A stretch of 9,383 bases of DNA from Verrucomicrobiota bacterium (lineage in GTDB: Bacteria > Verrucomicrobiota > Verrucomicrobiia > Limisphaerales > AV2). Shown here one piece after another: positions 1 through 6,840 of the stretch (position 1 is its first letter; every line of letters begins with the position of its first letter). The stretch is from positions 1-9,383 of the forward strand of contig QHOP01000056.1 of NCBI GenBank assembly GCA_003219345.1, read 5' to 3'. Both the position numbers and the translations under genes were made by a program. The notes under the pieces are model-generated. The model saw only the letters and a list, made by a program, of their open reading frames with translations, did not search any database and was not told the origin of the DNA.

Positions 1-1192
1 GCCACAGCGCCGCGCTCACCAGCAGCGCGCCGGGCAGAATCAGCACGGCCTTTTGCAAACTGCTCCAGGCGTCTGAAAGACGCCCGACGATTTCCGGCGA
101 CCAGTTGTCGCCGAACAGATGAATCATGAAGATCGAAACCGCCATGGCGCTGGAACGCAGGTTGACCGGGACCGATTCGATGATGAGGGTATTGACCGGG
201 CCGGTTGAAAGGAACAATAAAAACATGGCCAGCGCCAGGCAGGACATGGCCAGGGTTGTTTTGCTCGCGACGAACGCCGTGACCGAGACCGGCACCGAGG
301 CGAGCACAGACAAGCCGAGCGTCCAGGCGTAACCCGCCGGATTCCGTTTCTGCCAGGCGGTAGCGGCAAATCCGCCGACCATCGTTCCCAACAAACCCGC
401 GACGACCAGAACCGCGCCAAAAAATGTCGCTGCGGATTTTTCGGGGATTTGATGAACACGATGAAGAAAGGTCGGTCCCCAAAGACCGAACGCGCCGAGC
501 GCGAACGTGTACGCCGTGTAACCTGTCACGACCAGAACATAGTCAGGGAGGCGGAACAACTTCAGAACGTCTTTGGCGGTCGGCTTCCGGGTAAATTCCG
601 GCGTGCCGCCTCTGCCTTCCGCCTGGCCGCGCTGCGGTTCCGCAAAAGGGAGCAAGGACAACGCCAGCACCAGCCCGGGCGCGCCCGCCCAGATGAACGC
701 GTGGCGCCATCCATAGCGCGCAGAAATCACTCCGCCGAGGATATTGCCCAGCGCGGCGCCGACGGGAATGGCCACGTAGAAAATCGTCAGCGCGTTGTTG
801 CGGCGCGTCGGCTCGAACGTGTCCGAGATGTAACCCGGACTGATGGTCGCGTAACTGGCTTCGCCCACTCCCACGAGGACGCGATACAGCAGAAGGACGC
901 CCAGTCCGCCCGCTAAACCGGTCAGCACCGTGCCCAGACTCCAAACGAAAATTCCGGCGGCGATGAGCCATTTGCGCGACGCACGGTCGCCCAGATAACC
1001 GAAAATGGGCGACGTAACGAAGTAGCCGAGCATGAAGGCGGTGACAATCCGTCCGGCATCCCCGTCGTTGACACCCAGGTCCGACTGCAACGAGGGGAGC
1101 ACCGCGGAGAGGACAAAGCGGTCCAGATAATTGAACAGGTTCAGACCGGTCAGGATGAACAGGGTCCAGAACGGCGTAAGCTTGCGGTTCAT
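1..1192 (-). CDS. Spinster-like MFS transporter, 3' end outside the window
   Basis: A frame open from ATG at 1192 down to base 1 gives 397 residues with no stop, so the C-terminus lies beyond the left edge. It is a polytopic inner-membrane protein of the major facilitator superfamily. Visible landmarks are NYLDR at 21-25 in the first helix, the MFS motif A GYLGDRASRKW at 65-75, RVLVGVGEASYATISPG at 104-120, FYVAIPVGAALG at 138-149, and HLFGDNWSP at 358-366. The GEASY...P and H-GD-SP signatures are typical of the Spinster (Spns) branch, in which animal members carry sphingosine-1-phosphate or lysophospholipids. The substrate of this bacterial member cannot be read from sequence. A hydrophilic loop at about 185-210 separates the two six-helix halves. 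Nearly a full MFS length is present, so perhaps one or two helices are missing. No Shine-Dalgarno precedes the ATG. It is the last visible gene of the plsY-led minus-strand run, 150 bp after the small membrane protein. Confidence 0.9.
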   Translation of the reverse strand, partial: MNRKLTPFWTLFILTGLNLFNYLDRFVLSAVLPSLQSDLGVNDGDAGRIVTAFMLGYFVTSPIFGYLGDRASRKWLIAAGIFVWSLGTVLTGLAGGLGVLLLYRVLVGVGEASYATISPGYISDTFEPTRRNNALTIFYVAIPVGAALGNILGGVISARYGWRHAFIWAGAPGLVLALSLLPFAEPQRGQAEGRGGTPEFTRKPTAKDVLKLFRLPDYVLVVTGYTAYTFALGAFGLWGPTFLHRVHQIPEKSAATFFGAVLVVAGLLGTMVGGFAATAWQKRNPAGYAWTLGLSVLASVPVSVTAFVASKTTLAMSCLALAMFLLFLSTGPVNTLIIESVPVNLRSSAMAVSIFMIHLFGDNWSPEIVGRLSDAWSSLQKAVLILPGALLVSAALW

Positions 1193-1246
1193 CGCGGCGG
1201 CATTGGGGTTGACCGGTTCATTGCACCGCGAGACTACCGATGCCCG

Positions 1247-1278
1247 CGCGTGAGCGTTAATCGAATAATTCTCACGCG
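1247..1278. promoter_or_regulatory. 8-bp dyad upstream of the MFS gene
   Basis: CGCGTGAG at 1247-1254 is the exact reverse complement of CTCACGCG at 1271-1278, around a 16-base AT-rich centre. It lies 55-86 bp upstream of the MFS start in the 150-bp gap after the small membrane protein gene. It could be an operator near a promoter for the transporter, or a hairpin in the readthrough transcript. No T-run follows on the minus strand, so a Rho-independent terminator is unlikely. Confidence 0.35.
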
Positions 1279-1342
1279 AACATTGAATTTACCGATGCGC
1301 CGAAATGTTCTTTGGGGGCAAAATCTGCGCGGTCCACTCTGA

Positions 1343-1552
1343 CTAGCTTTTGCCTGAAAATCCGGCGACCACCAGAGCGACAATAACCAGAAGAGCCAGC
1401 GCCACGCCGATAATGAACAGGAAACGCGGGTGGGTCTTTAGAAACACCGTGAAGAGCCGCTCCAGCTTCGCAGCCGCAGGGTTGTTCTCCGATCCGCCTC
1501 CGTCGTCACCGTCCGACGGACGCTTCATGTAGTCTCTGTTCTGAATGCCCAT
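1343..1552 (-). CDS. small single-span membrane protein of unknown function
   Basis: This 69-residue reading frame starts at ATG 1552, 47 bp after the stop of the GNAT/aminotransferase gene on the same strand. The first 30 residues are polar, rich in Asp, Gly and Asn (SDGDDGGGSENN at 13-24). An amphipathic stretch KLERLFTVFLKTHPR (29-43) follows, then one strong membrane helix at about 44-65 and a short tail, SGKS. This is the layout of a tail-anchored protein with its N-terminus in the cytoplasm. A second ATG at 1528 would give 61 residues; neither start has a clear Shine-Dalgarno, although AGAG lies upstream of the second. The frame stays open upstream inside the aminotransferase gene, but only this terminal part looks like protein. 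I do not recognise a family. Its position suggests co-transcription with plsY and the fusion gene and perhaps a role as a membrane partner, which is inference. Confidence 0.6.
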   Translation of the reverse strand: MGIQNRDYMKRPSDGDDGGGSENNPAAAKLERLFTVFLKTHPRFLFIIGVALALLVIVALVVAGFSGKS

Positions 1553-1599
1553 GTTCGTTCGGATTTCCGTGCGGCCGCAGAACGGCGCGCGAGCGGCCC

Positions 1600-3213
1600 T
1601 CAATTGCCGCTTCCCGTAACTTTCCGCAACTCGGTCAGCAACGCGACCAGGCCCTGCCGCGAGCAATCCCCCATCAGGCAGATTTGAATCCAGTTGCGGC
1701 GGCGCAGGTATTCGCTCTGGTAACTGAGCAGAAAACCGGCGGCTTGGAGTTGGTCGCCGATGTTTTGCGAGCGGACCGCCCCGGGCAGCTCCAGCGTGAT
1801 GACCGCCGGTGACGCGTGCGCGTCGGGCGCGAGAATTTGGAAACCGAGTTCGCGGAGCTTCGGGCGGACCCAGTCGGACAGTTCCACGATTTCCGCGAAC
1901 GGCTGCGGCGAGTCGTAGCGTTTCAACGCGGCATGCAGCGCCGATAACAGGTTGGAGGAGTGGGTGAACGGAATGCCCTGCTGCGCGGCGTGGTAACCGA
2001 GGTCGAGGTACCTCGGCAGGTTGGACGGCTGCGGCGCAACGTCGTGATGATAAAAAACCATCGAGAGCCCCGGAAATGCGCCGAGACCTTTGCCGCTCAC
2101 GCACGAAGCGAGGTGCACGCCTTGCAAATCGACCGCGACGGTGCCGATCAAACTGATACAGTCGAGACAGAGTCTGATGCCGCGCCCGGCGCAAAGCTGC
2201 TTGAACATCTCCACGTCGTTCAATATGCCGGTGGAGGTTTCGCAGGCGGGAGCCCAGAGCCATTTGGCGTCGCGCTGGCGGTCGAGCGCCTGCAACACTT
2301 GCTCCCGGCTGAATGCGCCGCCCCATTCGATTTCGAGCGCGTGGAACGCCAGGCCGAAACGCCTGGCGTGGTCCACCAGCCGGCCTCCGAATTCGCCATT
2401 GCTCAAAATAATTCCCGGTGCGGACATTAACGAGAGTTGCGCGGCGATCACGTCGTTGGCCAGCGTGCCGGAGCCGAGAAGAATTTCGACACGTCGCGCG
2501 CGGACCAGTTGGCAAAGCAACGTTTTGATGAACGCAAACTCTTCCTTGAATTTGTCGCAGCGATGCGACACCGGCAGTTGGTCGAGCGCGGCCCGAATTT
2601 CCGGCCGGATGCTCACTGGCCCGGGCAGGAAGCTGAGCGGATTGAGCGCGCGGTCGGCGGTGGACGGGACGTTAAGAATGGGCCGCGCGTTTTCCTGGAA
2701 TTCTTCGAGCGTCAGATACATCGGTTGATATTGCGCCTCCTTCGAGCCGACCAGCGGGCCGAACGGCACAAACCCGAGGTGCTTGTAAAGCTTCTGTTGG
2801 CGGACGGTGCCGGAAATGACGGCGAGGTTGTAATGCTGGCTCAACCCGTGATCCAGCAGCAGCTTGAGCAGTCCTTGAAAGACCATCCCATTGCGGTGGC
2901 TCGGCAATACTGCCAACAAACGGACCTCGCATATCCTGCGGCCCGGCGGCAGGTAGCGGTCAATGTTGCCGAGCTTTTCGTCGAGCGAGAAAGGCCGCTT
3001 GTCCCGCACCGCCATCATGCCGATGAGCTGGTCGCCATCCAGCGCGATCAAGTAGGCGTTCTCGTGGTGGAAACGGTCCACCAGCCGCTTCTCCGGGTTC
3101 GGCGGATGCTGCGGAATCTCCTCGACGAAAGTTTTGTAATTGAGGCGGAAAATCTGTTCGAATTCCGGTTCCCCGTCGGCGATTTTGAATCGCAAGTTTT
3201 GCTCCGCGCTCAT
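1600..3213 (-). CDS. GNAT acyltransferase / class V aminotransferase fusion
   Basis: This 537-residue cytoplasmic protein has two domains. Residues about 5-175 form a GNAT fold of the LuxI/FeeM kind: FRLNYKTFVEE at 22-32, then EVRLLAVLPSHR at 96-107. The usual acetyl-CoA pyrophosphate loop (R/Q-x-x-G-x-G/A) is degenerate here (SHRNGMV, 105-111), so the acyl donor may not be acetyl-CoA. Residues about 193-537 form a fold-type I PLP enzyme like PhnW or alanine-glyoxylate aminotransferase: FLPGPV (195-200), SHR (216-218), phosphate loop GSGTLAND (247-254), CETSTG (324-329), PLP-ring Asp351 and Schiff-base Lys375 in SGKGLGAFPGL. The Arg of the family motif RIGxxG appears as Gln510 in QICLMGD, so the amino or keto substrate probably differs from the classic ones. 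The ATG at 3213 sits inside the plsY stop (ATGA), indicating translational coupling. The domain calls are firm; the reaction is unknown. N-acylation coupled to a PLP step on an amino-lipid precursor is inference. Confidence 0.88.
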   Translation of the reverse strand: MSAEQNLRFKIADGEPEFEQIFRLNYKTFVEEIPQHPPNPEKRLVDRFHHENAYLIALDGDQLIGMMAVRDKRPFSLDEKLGNIDRYLPPGRRICEVRLLAVLPSHRNGMVFQGLLKLLLDHGLSQHYNLAVISGTVRQQKLYKHLGFVPFGPLVGSKEAQYQPMYLTLEEFQENARPILNVPSTADRALNPLSFLPGPVSIRPEIRAALDQLPVSHRCDKFKEEFAFIKTLLCQLVRARRVEILLGSGTLANDVIAAQLSLMSAPGIILSNGEFGGRLVDHARRFGLAFHALEIEWGGAFSREQVLQALDRQRDAKWLWAPACETSTGILNDVEMFKQLCAGRGIRLCLDCISLIGTVAVDLQGVHLASCVSGKGLGAFPGLSMVFYHHDVAPQPSNLPRYLDLGYHAAQQGIPFTHSSNLLSALHAALKRYDSPQPFAEIVELSDWVRPKLRELGFQILAPDAHASPAVITLELPGAVRSQNIGDQLQAAGFLLSYQSEYLRRRNWIQICLMGDCSRQGLVALLTELRKVTGSGN

Positions 3214-3845
3214 GGTTGCTTGGGAACGGCCCGTTTGTCGCCCTTGAGTTTTCGCCCGGTCATGAGTTTGTGTATTTCATCCGGGATATTTTTGCGGTGC
3301 GCAATCAAAACCAGCAGCGCCAAAGCCGACACGCCAAAAACGCTGGTCAACGAATAATCCGCTGCGAATAACGCCAGGGGGGTGAGCGCAAAAGCCAGCA
3401 GGCCGGCCAGCACAAAATTGCGCAACGCCGCATAAACCACCAGAAACAGAGCGGCGAAAGTGAACGCGATCGAATAATCGAACGTCAGCAGCGCGCCGAG
3501 CGAAGTCGCCACGCCTTTGCCCCCGTGAAACCAGAGTTGCGCCGGCCAAATGTGACCAATCGCCACCGCCACCATCGTCAGCACTGTGCCGGTCGGATTA
3601 AGCTGGAAATAACGCGTCAGCCAGACCGCGAACAGGCCTTTGAAAAAGTCGCACAATACGGTCAGGAAAAAACCGGGCCGGCCGAGGACCCGGCCCACAT
3701 TGGTGGCGCCGACACTGCCGCTGCCCAGCCAGCGGATGTCCTCGCCCGTCCGCCAGCGCACCAGATAATAACCCGAAGTGAAACAGCCCAACGCATAACC
3801 CACGAGCATCACCAGCGTCTCTTTGGCGTATGGCACGGAGTGCAT
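3210..3845 (-). CDS. plsY: acyl-phosphate:glycerol-3-phosphate acyltransferase PlsY
   Basis: PlsY is an inner-membrane enzyme that moves an acyl group from acyl-phosphate (made by PlsX) to the sn-1 position of glycerol-3-phosphate, giving lysophosphatidic acid, the first step of phospholipid synthesis. All three family motifs are present in the 211 residues: GSGSVGATNVGR (41-52), GHIWPAQLWFHGGKGVAT (97-114) and HRKNI (183-187). In motif 1 the common Asn of GSGN is Ser44. Hydrophobic segments at about 10-27, 57-76, 86-103, 112-140, 145-163 and 167-183 match the polytopic family layout, and the length is normal. The ATG at 3845 gives an N-terminal lead of the usual length; Met13 is a possible shorter start. 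There is no strong Shine-Dalgarno. It appears to be the first gene of the minus-strand unit, with a 4-bp ATGA overlap to the next gene, and is divergent from transaldolase. Confidence 0.95.
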   Translation of the reverse strand: MHSVPYAKETLVMLVGYALGCFTSGYYLVRWRTGEDIRWLGSGSVGATNVGRVLGRPGFFLTVLCDFFKGLFAVWLTRYFQLNPTGTVLTMVAVAIGHIWPAQLWFHGGKGVATSLGALLTFDYSIAFTFAALFLVVYAALRNFVLAGLLAFALTPLALFAADYSLTSVFGVSALALLVLIAHRKNIPDEIHKLMTGRKLKGDKRAVPKQP

Positions 3846-4010
3846 TTATTAATCCGAAAACGGACGTTCGTTCCGCGGACTGCTTTGTTGACACCGTTTG
3901 TAACATGAATGTTGCAGCCGGTCATCAAATAATTTCTGGTTCGTTCCGAGGATTTTGACAAGGGATTTTCATTTTACCCCGCCGCAAACGTGTTGTAGTA
4001 GTTAACTGTT
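3846..4010. promoter_or_regulatory. divergent intergenic region between plsY and transaldolase
   Basis: These 165 bp must hold the promoters of both divergent genes. TTGACA occurs on the plus strand at 3888-3893 and again at 3955-3960, but neither has a convincing TATAAT-like hexamer 16-18 bp downstream. The sequence just before the transaldolase ATG (TAGTAGTTAACTGTT) is AT-rich and has no Shine-Dalgarno. I mark the region and do not assign exact promoter boxes. Confidence 0.35.
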
Positions 4011-4976
4011 ATGAATGATTTATTAAGCCAGCTCAAACAATTCAGCGTCATCGTCGCCGACACCGGAGATTTCGACAGCATCCGAAAACATCAGCCGCGC
4101 GACACTACGACGAATCCGAGCTTGTTGCTCAAAGCCGCGCAAATGCCCGAATACGCGGCGTTGGTCGAGAAAGCTCTCGCCGACGCCAAAAAGGAATCGC
4201 CCAACGCCGTTCAGACCCTCGGTACGGCGCTGGACAAACTCGCTGTCGCGTTCGGCCTGGAGATTTTGAAAATCGTCCCCGGCCGCGTCTCCACGGAAGT
4301 CGATGCCCGGCTCAGCTTCGATGTCGAAGCCAGCATCGCCAAGGCGCGCTCGCTCATCGCTCGTTACGAGAAGGCCGGCATCTCGCGCGAACGCATCCTC
4401 ATCAAGGTCGCCTCGACCTGGGAAGGCATTTGCGCCGCCAAACAACTCACGCGCGAAGGCATTCATTGCAATCTGACGCTCCTCTTTTCATTCGCCCAGG
4501 CTGTGGCCTGCGCCGAGGCCGGCGTGCAACTCGTCTCGCCGTTCGTTGGCCGCATCCTTGACTGGTATAAAAAATCGACCGGACGCGATTCCTATCCGCC
4601 CGTCGAAGACCCCGGCGTGGTCTCGGTGACTCGCATTTACAACTATTACAAGAAATACGGCTACAAGACCGAGGTCATGGGCGCCAGTTTCCGCAACGTC
4701 GGCGAAATCCTCGAACTGGCCGGCTGCGACCTGCTCACCATCAGCCCCACGCTGCTCGAAGAAATGCAGAAGACCGCGGGCACGCTCCCGCGCAAACTCA
4801 ACCCCGAAACAGCCGCAGCCAACTGCAAGGAACCAAAGCTGTCGCTCGAGGAAAAGACCTTCCGTTGGATGCTTAACGAAGACCAGATGGCAACGGAGAA
4901 ATTGTCCGAAGGCATCCGCCTCTTCGCCGCCGACACGTTCAAGCTGGAGAAATTCATCGCGCCGAAGGTGGCTTGA
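4011..4976 (+). CDS. tal: transaldolase (TalA/TalB type)
   Basis: This is a cytoplasmic pentose phosphate enzyme that moves a dihydroxyacetone unit from sedoheptulose 7-phosphate to glyceraldehyde 3-phosphate, giving erythrose 4-phosphate and fructose 6-phosphate. The 321 residues align nearly without gaps to Escherichia coli TalB (about 317), and the catalytic residues fall at the same positions: Asp17, Asn35 in TTTNPS, Glu96 in STEVDARLSFD, Schiff-base Lys132 in ILIKVASTWEG, Asn154 and Ser160 in CNLTLLFSFAQA, and Ser176 with Arg181 in SPFVGRILDWY. The gene is complete and intact. It stands alone on its strand, divergent from plsY and convergent with the sterol desaturase gene, and a strong palindrome follows its stop by 16 bp. 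No Shine-Dalgarno precedes the ATG; the start is set by the family N-terminus. Confidence 0.97.
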   Translation: MNDLLSQLKQFSVIVADTGDFDSIRKHQPRDTTTNPSLLLKAAQMPEYAALVEKALADAKKESPNAVQTLGTALDKLAVAFGLEILKIVPGRVSTEVDARLSFDVEASIAKARSLIARYEKAGISRERILIKVASTWEGICAAKQLTREGIHCNLTLLFSFAQAVACAEAGVQLVSPFVGRILDWYKKSTGRDSYPPVEDPGVVSVTRIYNYYKKYGYKTEVMGASFRNVGEILELAGCDLLTISPTLLEEMQKTAGTLPRKLNPETAAANCKEPKLSLEEKTFRWMLNEDQMATEKLSEGIRLFAADTFKLEKFIAPKVA

Positions 4977-4992
4977 GGAGGCGCCCCGACCT

Positions 4993-5060
4993 GTAGCCGC
5001 CGACTTCAGGAGGCGGACTGTTGCGTTTAGAAAAATCCGCCTCCTGACGTCGGCGGCTAC
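4993..5060. repeat. long palindrome with 25-bp arms (dispersed-repeat type)
   Basis: The left arm at 4993-5017 begins GTAGCCGCCGAC and ends GGAGGCGGA. The right arm at 5036-5060 is its reverse complement with one mismatch (T5005 against the position holding G in the reverse complement). The loop is 18 bases. It lies between the convergent transaldolase and sterol desaturase genes and, as RNA, would fold strongly from either strand. It could stop or protect both transcripts, though no T-run follows the stem. Long near-perfect arms of this kind fit a REP- or MITE-like dispersed repeat; only one copy is present in this window, so that is inference. Confidence 0.85.
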
Positions 5061-5142
5061 GCGAAAAGCGCAGGGCTCGCCAGGACCCGTCCTCAGTAGC
5101 AGAACTGCGAAGCAGCGCACGGTTGTTAACTGTCGCCCGTAG

Positions 5143-5895
5143 TTATACCCCCACCAACATCCTCGCCATTTTCTTTTTGTCGAACGGTTCGCCCAGGCCG
5201 AGCGGCGTGTCGGCGGGGACCAGCGCGGGATCGTGGTAAGTGCCGAACATCCGGTCCCAGAGGCTGAAGGTCGTGCCGAAATTCGTCCGGCTGTGCTCGG
5301 TCGAGTGATGCACGCGATGGTAGGCCGGCGTGATGATGAGATATCTCAGCAGCCCGATGTTCACGTCGATGTTGGTGTGTTCCCAGAACTGGATCAGCAA
5401 ACCAATCGAATAGCCGATGCCCGCTTCGAGCGGACTCAGATTGAACACCAGGATCGGCACAGCGGCTTGCGGGATATTGTAAATGAACGAGTGCAGGAAA
5501 CTGGTGCGGAACCCGGAGAACCAGTAGAGCTGCTCGATGGAATGATGCCACGCGTGCGTGCGCCAGAGCGGATCAAACCGGTGTTGCGCCCGGTGAATCC
5601 AGTAGATCATGAAATCCACGAGGAAAATGGCCATGACGATGCGCACTCCGCCCGGCAACCCTTGCAGCGCGCGCCAACCGCCCAGCATCCATGCCGGCGC
5701 TGTTGCGTTGAAGAAGCTGATGATCGTGTAGTTCGAGAGGCGGTTCATGGCGATCGCCAGAGCGAAAGAAAAGACGTCGATCTTCAAATCCTTCCAACGA
5801 TCCACCTCGCGCGCGGGCCGGACGCTCTCCAAAACTTCAAACACCAGGACGAGCGCGAAGAAGGCCGCTGTTTGAATATTTTCCGAATTGAACAT
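5143..5895 (-). CDS. sterol desaturase / fatty acid hydroxylase family membrane protein
   Basis: This 250-residue integral membrane protein belongs to the di-iron hydroxylase superfamily. The histidine clusters that bind the two irons are present: HRAQH (101-105), HAWHH (114-118), a lone His173 in WEHTN, and HRVHH (193-197). Membrane segments lie at about 8-22, 40-62, 83-100 and 155-172 and bracket the clusters as in the family. These enzymes use O2 to hydroxylate or desaturate lipid carbons (fatty acids, carotenoids, sterols, alkylglycerols); the substrate cannot be read here. I chose ATG 5895 because a longer GTG start at 5946 adds 17 residues that are encoded by the neighbouring palindromic repeat and do not resemble the family. 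There is no Shine-Dalgarno. The gene is monocistronic by position: it converges with transaldolase and is separated from the lipoprotein gene by 339 bp of repeats. Confidence 0.92.
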   Translation of the reverse strand: MFNSENIQTAAFFALVLVFEVLESVRPAREVDRWKDLKIDVFSFALAIAMNRLSNYTIISFFNATAPAWMLGGWRALQGLPGGVRIVMAIFLVDFMIYWIHRAQHRFDPLWRTHAWHHSIEQLYWFSGFRTSFLHSFIYNIPQAAVPILVFNLSPLEAGIGYSIGLLIQFWEHTNIDVNIGLLRYLIITPAYHRVHHSTEHSRTNFGTTFSLWDRMFGTYHDPALVPADTPLGLGEPFDKKKMARMLVGV

Positions 5896-5918
5896 GCTAA
5901 TCAGGCCGCAAGAGAGAG

Positions 5919-5996
5919 CACAGAATCGCGAGCCACAAAGACGCACAAGTGCTGAAATCTTTTTGTGTGTCTTTTTGTGGCCATCTTCTTCTCTTC
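5919..5996. repeat. palindromic repeat, copy 1
   Basis: It runs from CACAGAATCGCGAGCCAC to CCATCTTCTTCTCTTC. Inside, GCCACAAAGACGCACAA pairs with the downstream TTGTGTGTCTTTTTGTGGC through a loop containing GTGCTGAAATC, giving an imperfect stem. The second copy lies 85 bp downstream in the same orientation. It begins 24 bp upstream of the sterol desaturase start and overlaps the rejected GTG start of that gene. Confidence 0.8.
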
Positions 5997-6080
5997 AAAT
6001 TAAAGCGCATGCTGCAGTTTTCTTAGTGTCCTGTTGCGCGAGCGGGATTGTTCCGAATCAGCCGGAAAAATCAAGGAGAA

Positions 6081-6174
6081 CACAGAATCACGAGCCACAA
6101 AGACGCACAAAGACGCACAAATGCTGAAATCTTTTGCGCTTTGTGTGCCTTTTTGTGGCCATCTTCTTCGCTTC
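6081..6174. repeat. palindromic repeat, copy 2
   Basis: It matches copy 1 in order and orientation, from CACAGAATCACGAGCCAC to CCATCTTCTTCGCTTC. It is 16 bp longer: the 10-bp unit AGACGCACAA is doubled in its left arm (6101-6120) and about 6 bases (GCGCTT) are added before the right arm. Between the copies (5997-6080) I see no gene. From 6175 to 6234, up to the lipoprotein stop, I also see nothing recognisable. Confidence 0.8.
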
Positions 6175-6234
6175 CCGGACGAAGCTTCGAACTATCCGCC
6201 ACTTCCATTCACGGCGCACACTATTCATGATCTG

Positions 6235-6840
6235 TCATTTCTGCGATTTGGATGCGGCCCGCCTTTTCAAATTGATCGGTTCGCCGAACGCGCTTTCCGT
6301 CTTCAAATGCGCCAGCACAAACTTTTGCAATTCCGGCGTGGACGCGGTTAAGACGATTTGCGCGTCGTCACCGTCCCCGATTTTTTCGTGGCGGATGGCG
6401 TGGGGATTTTTCCCAAGGAATTCCCGCAGCCACTTCAGGTCAAGCGGAGTCATTTGCAGAGTCGGCTCGATCTGCGAGACCCGCAGCAATGAGTGGGTTC
6501 GGATCAGATGCATTTTGTAGAAGTCGCTGCGGTTCATTTCCGCGATGCCCGATTCGTCCGGGAAAAAGTCGAGGAACCGCGCGTCCCCGATCTTCAGCAG
6601 GCGCGTATCGAATTGTCCGACCTTTCCGTCGCTTTCGGCATAGACGAATTTGTAGGATTTTTCGCCCGCTTTTTCAAATGTCCACGTTTCCTTCGAATCG
6701 TCCTTGTCGCTCCAGACGCCAACCAGCGCCGGGTCAAACACCAGGTCTTTGTCGGTGTAAAGCGGGTTGATCGAGGTAGGAAGGCAACCGGCAACGCCGC
6801 ACAGGACAACGAGCGCAACGGGCAACAGAGTCTTTTTCAT
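6235..6840 (-). CDS. predicted lipoprotein, function unknown
   Basis: This 201-residue protein has a lipoprotein signal peptide: MKK, a hydrophobic stretch LLPVALVVLCGV, then the lipobox VAGC with Cys19 as the lipidated residue. The mature N-terminus, LPTSINPLYTDKDLVFDPALVGVW, followed by an alternation of charged and aromatic residues (TWTFEKAGEKSYKFVYAES), suggests a small beta-rich domain outside the cytoplasmic membrane. I recall the NPLYTDKDLVFDPALVG(V/T)W opening from other predicted lipoproteins, but I know no function for them. The C-terminus is basic (LKRRAASKSQK). The residue after Cys is Leu, which does not signal inner-membrane retention by the enterobacterial +2 rule, though that rule may not apply here. 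The start is fixed by the signal peptide; no Shine-Dalgarno precedes it. It appears to be transcribed alone. Confidence 0.82.
   Translation of the reverse strand: MKKTLLPVALVVLCGVAGCLPTSINPLYTDKDLVFDPALVGVWSDKDDSKETWTFEKAGEKSYKFVYAESDGKVGQFDTRLLKIGDARFLDFFPDESGIAEMNRSDFYKMHLIRTHSLLRVSQIEPTLQMTPLDLKWLREFLGKNPHAIRHEKIGDGDDAQIVLTASTPELQKFVLAHLKTESAFGEPINLKRRAASKSQK

Noticed and set aside
1553..2515. Long open frame on the minus strand upstream of, and in frame with, the small membrane protein
   Set aside because: It overlaps the fusion gene in another frame, is Arg-rich and low in domain-like composition, and is best explained as a GC-rich shadow. Only the part from 1552 to 1343 looks like a protein.
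2437..3357. 306-codon plus-strand open frame opposite the fusion gene and plsY
   Set aside because: It is antisense to two genes with clear family motifs, and its translation shows no recognisable domain.
3955..3960. TTGACA as a -35 box for transaldolase
   Set aside because: The bases 17 bp downstream are CCCGCC, nothing like a -10 hexamer, so the match alone does not support a promoter.
4993..5060. Calling the palindrome a Rho-independent terminator
   Set aside because: Neither strand has a T-run after the stem, and the arms are much longer than typical. I keep it as a repeat that may still affect transcript ends.
5896..5946. GTG start extending the sterol desaturase by 17 residues
   Set aside because: The added codons lie partly in the palindromic repeat and encode a Cys-rich stretch unlike the family N-terminus. 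ATG 5895 is the better choice.
5919..6174. CRISPR-like array
   Set aside because: There are only two repeat copies, they differ in length, each is itself a palindrome, and there is no regular spacer series or cas gene.
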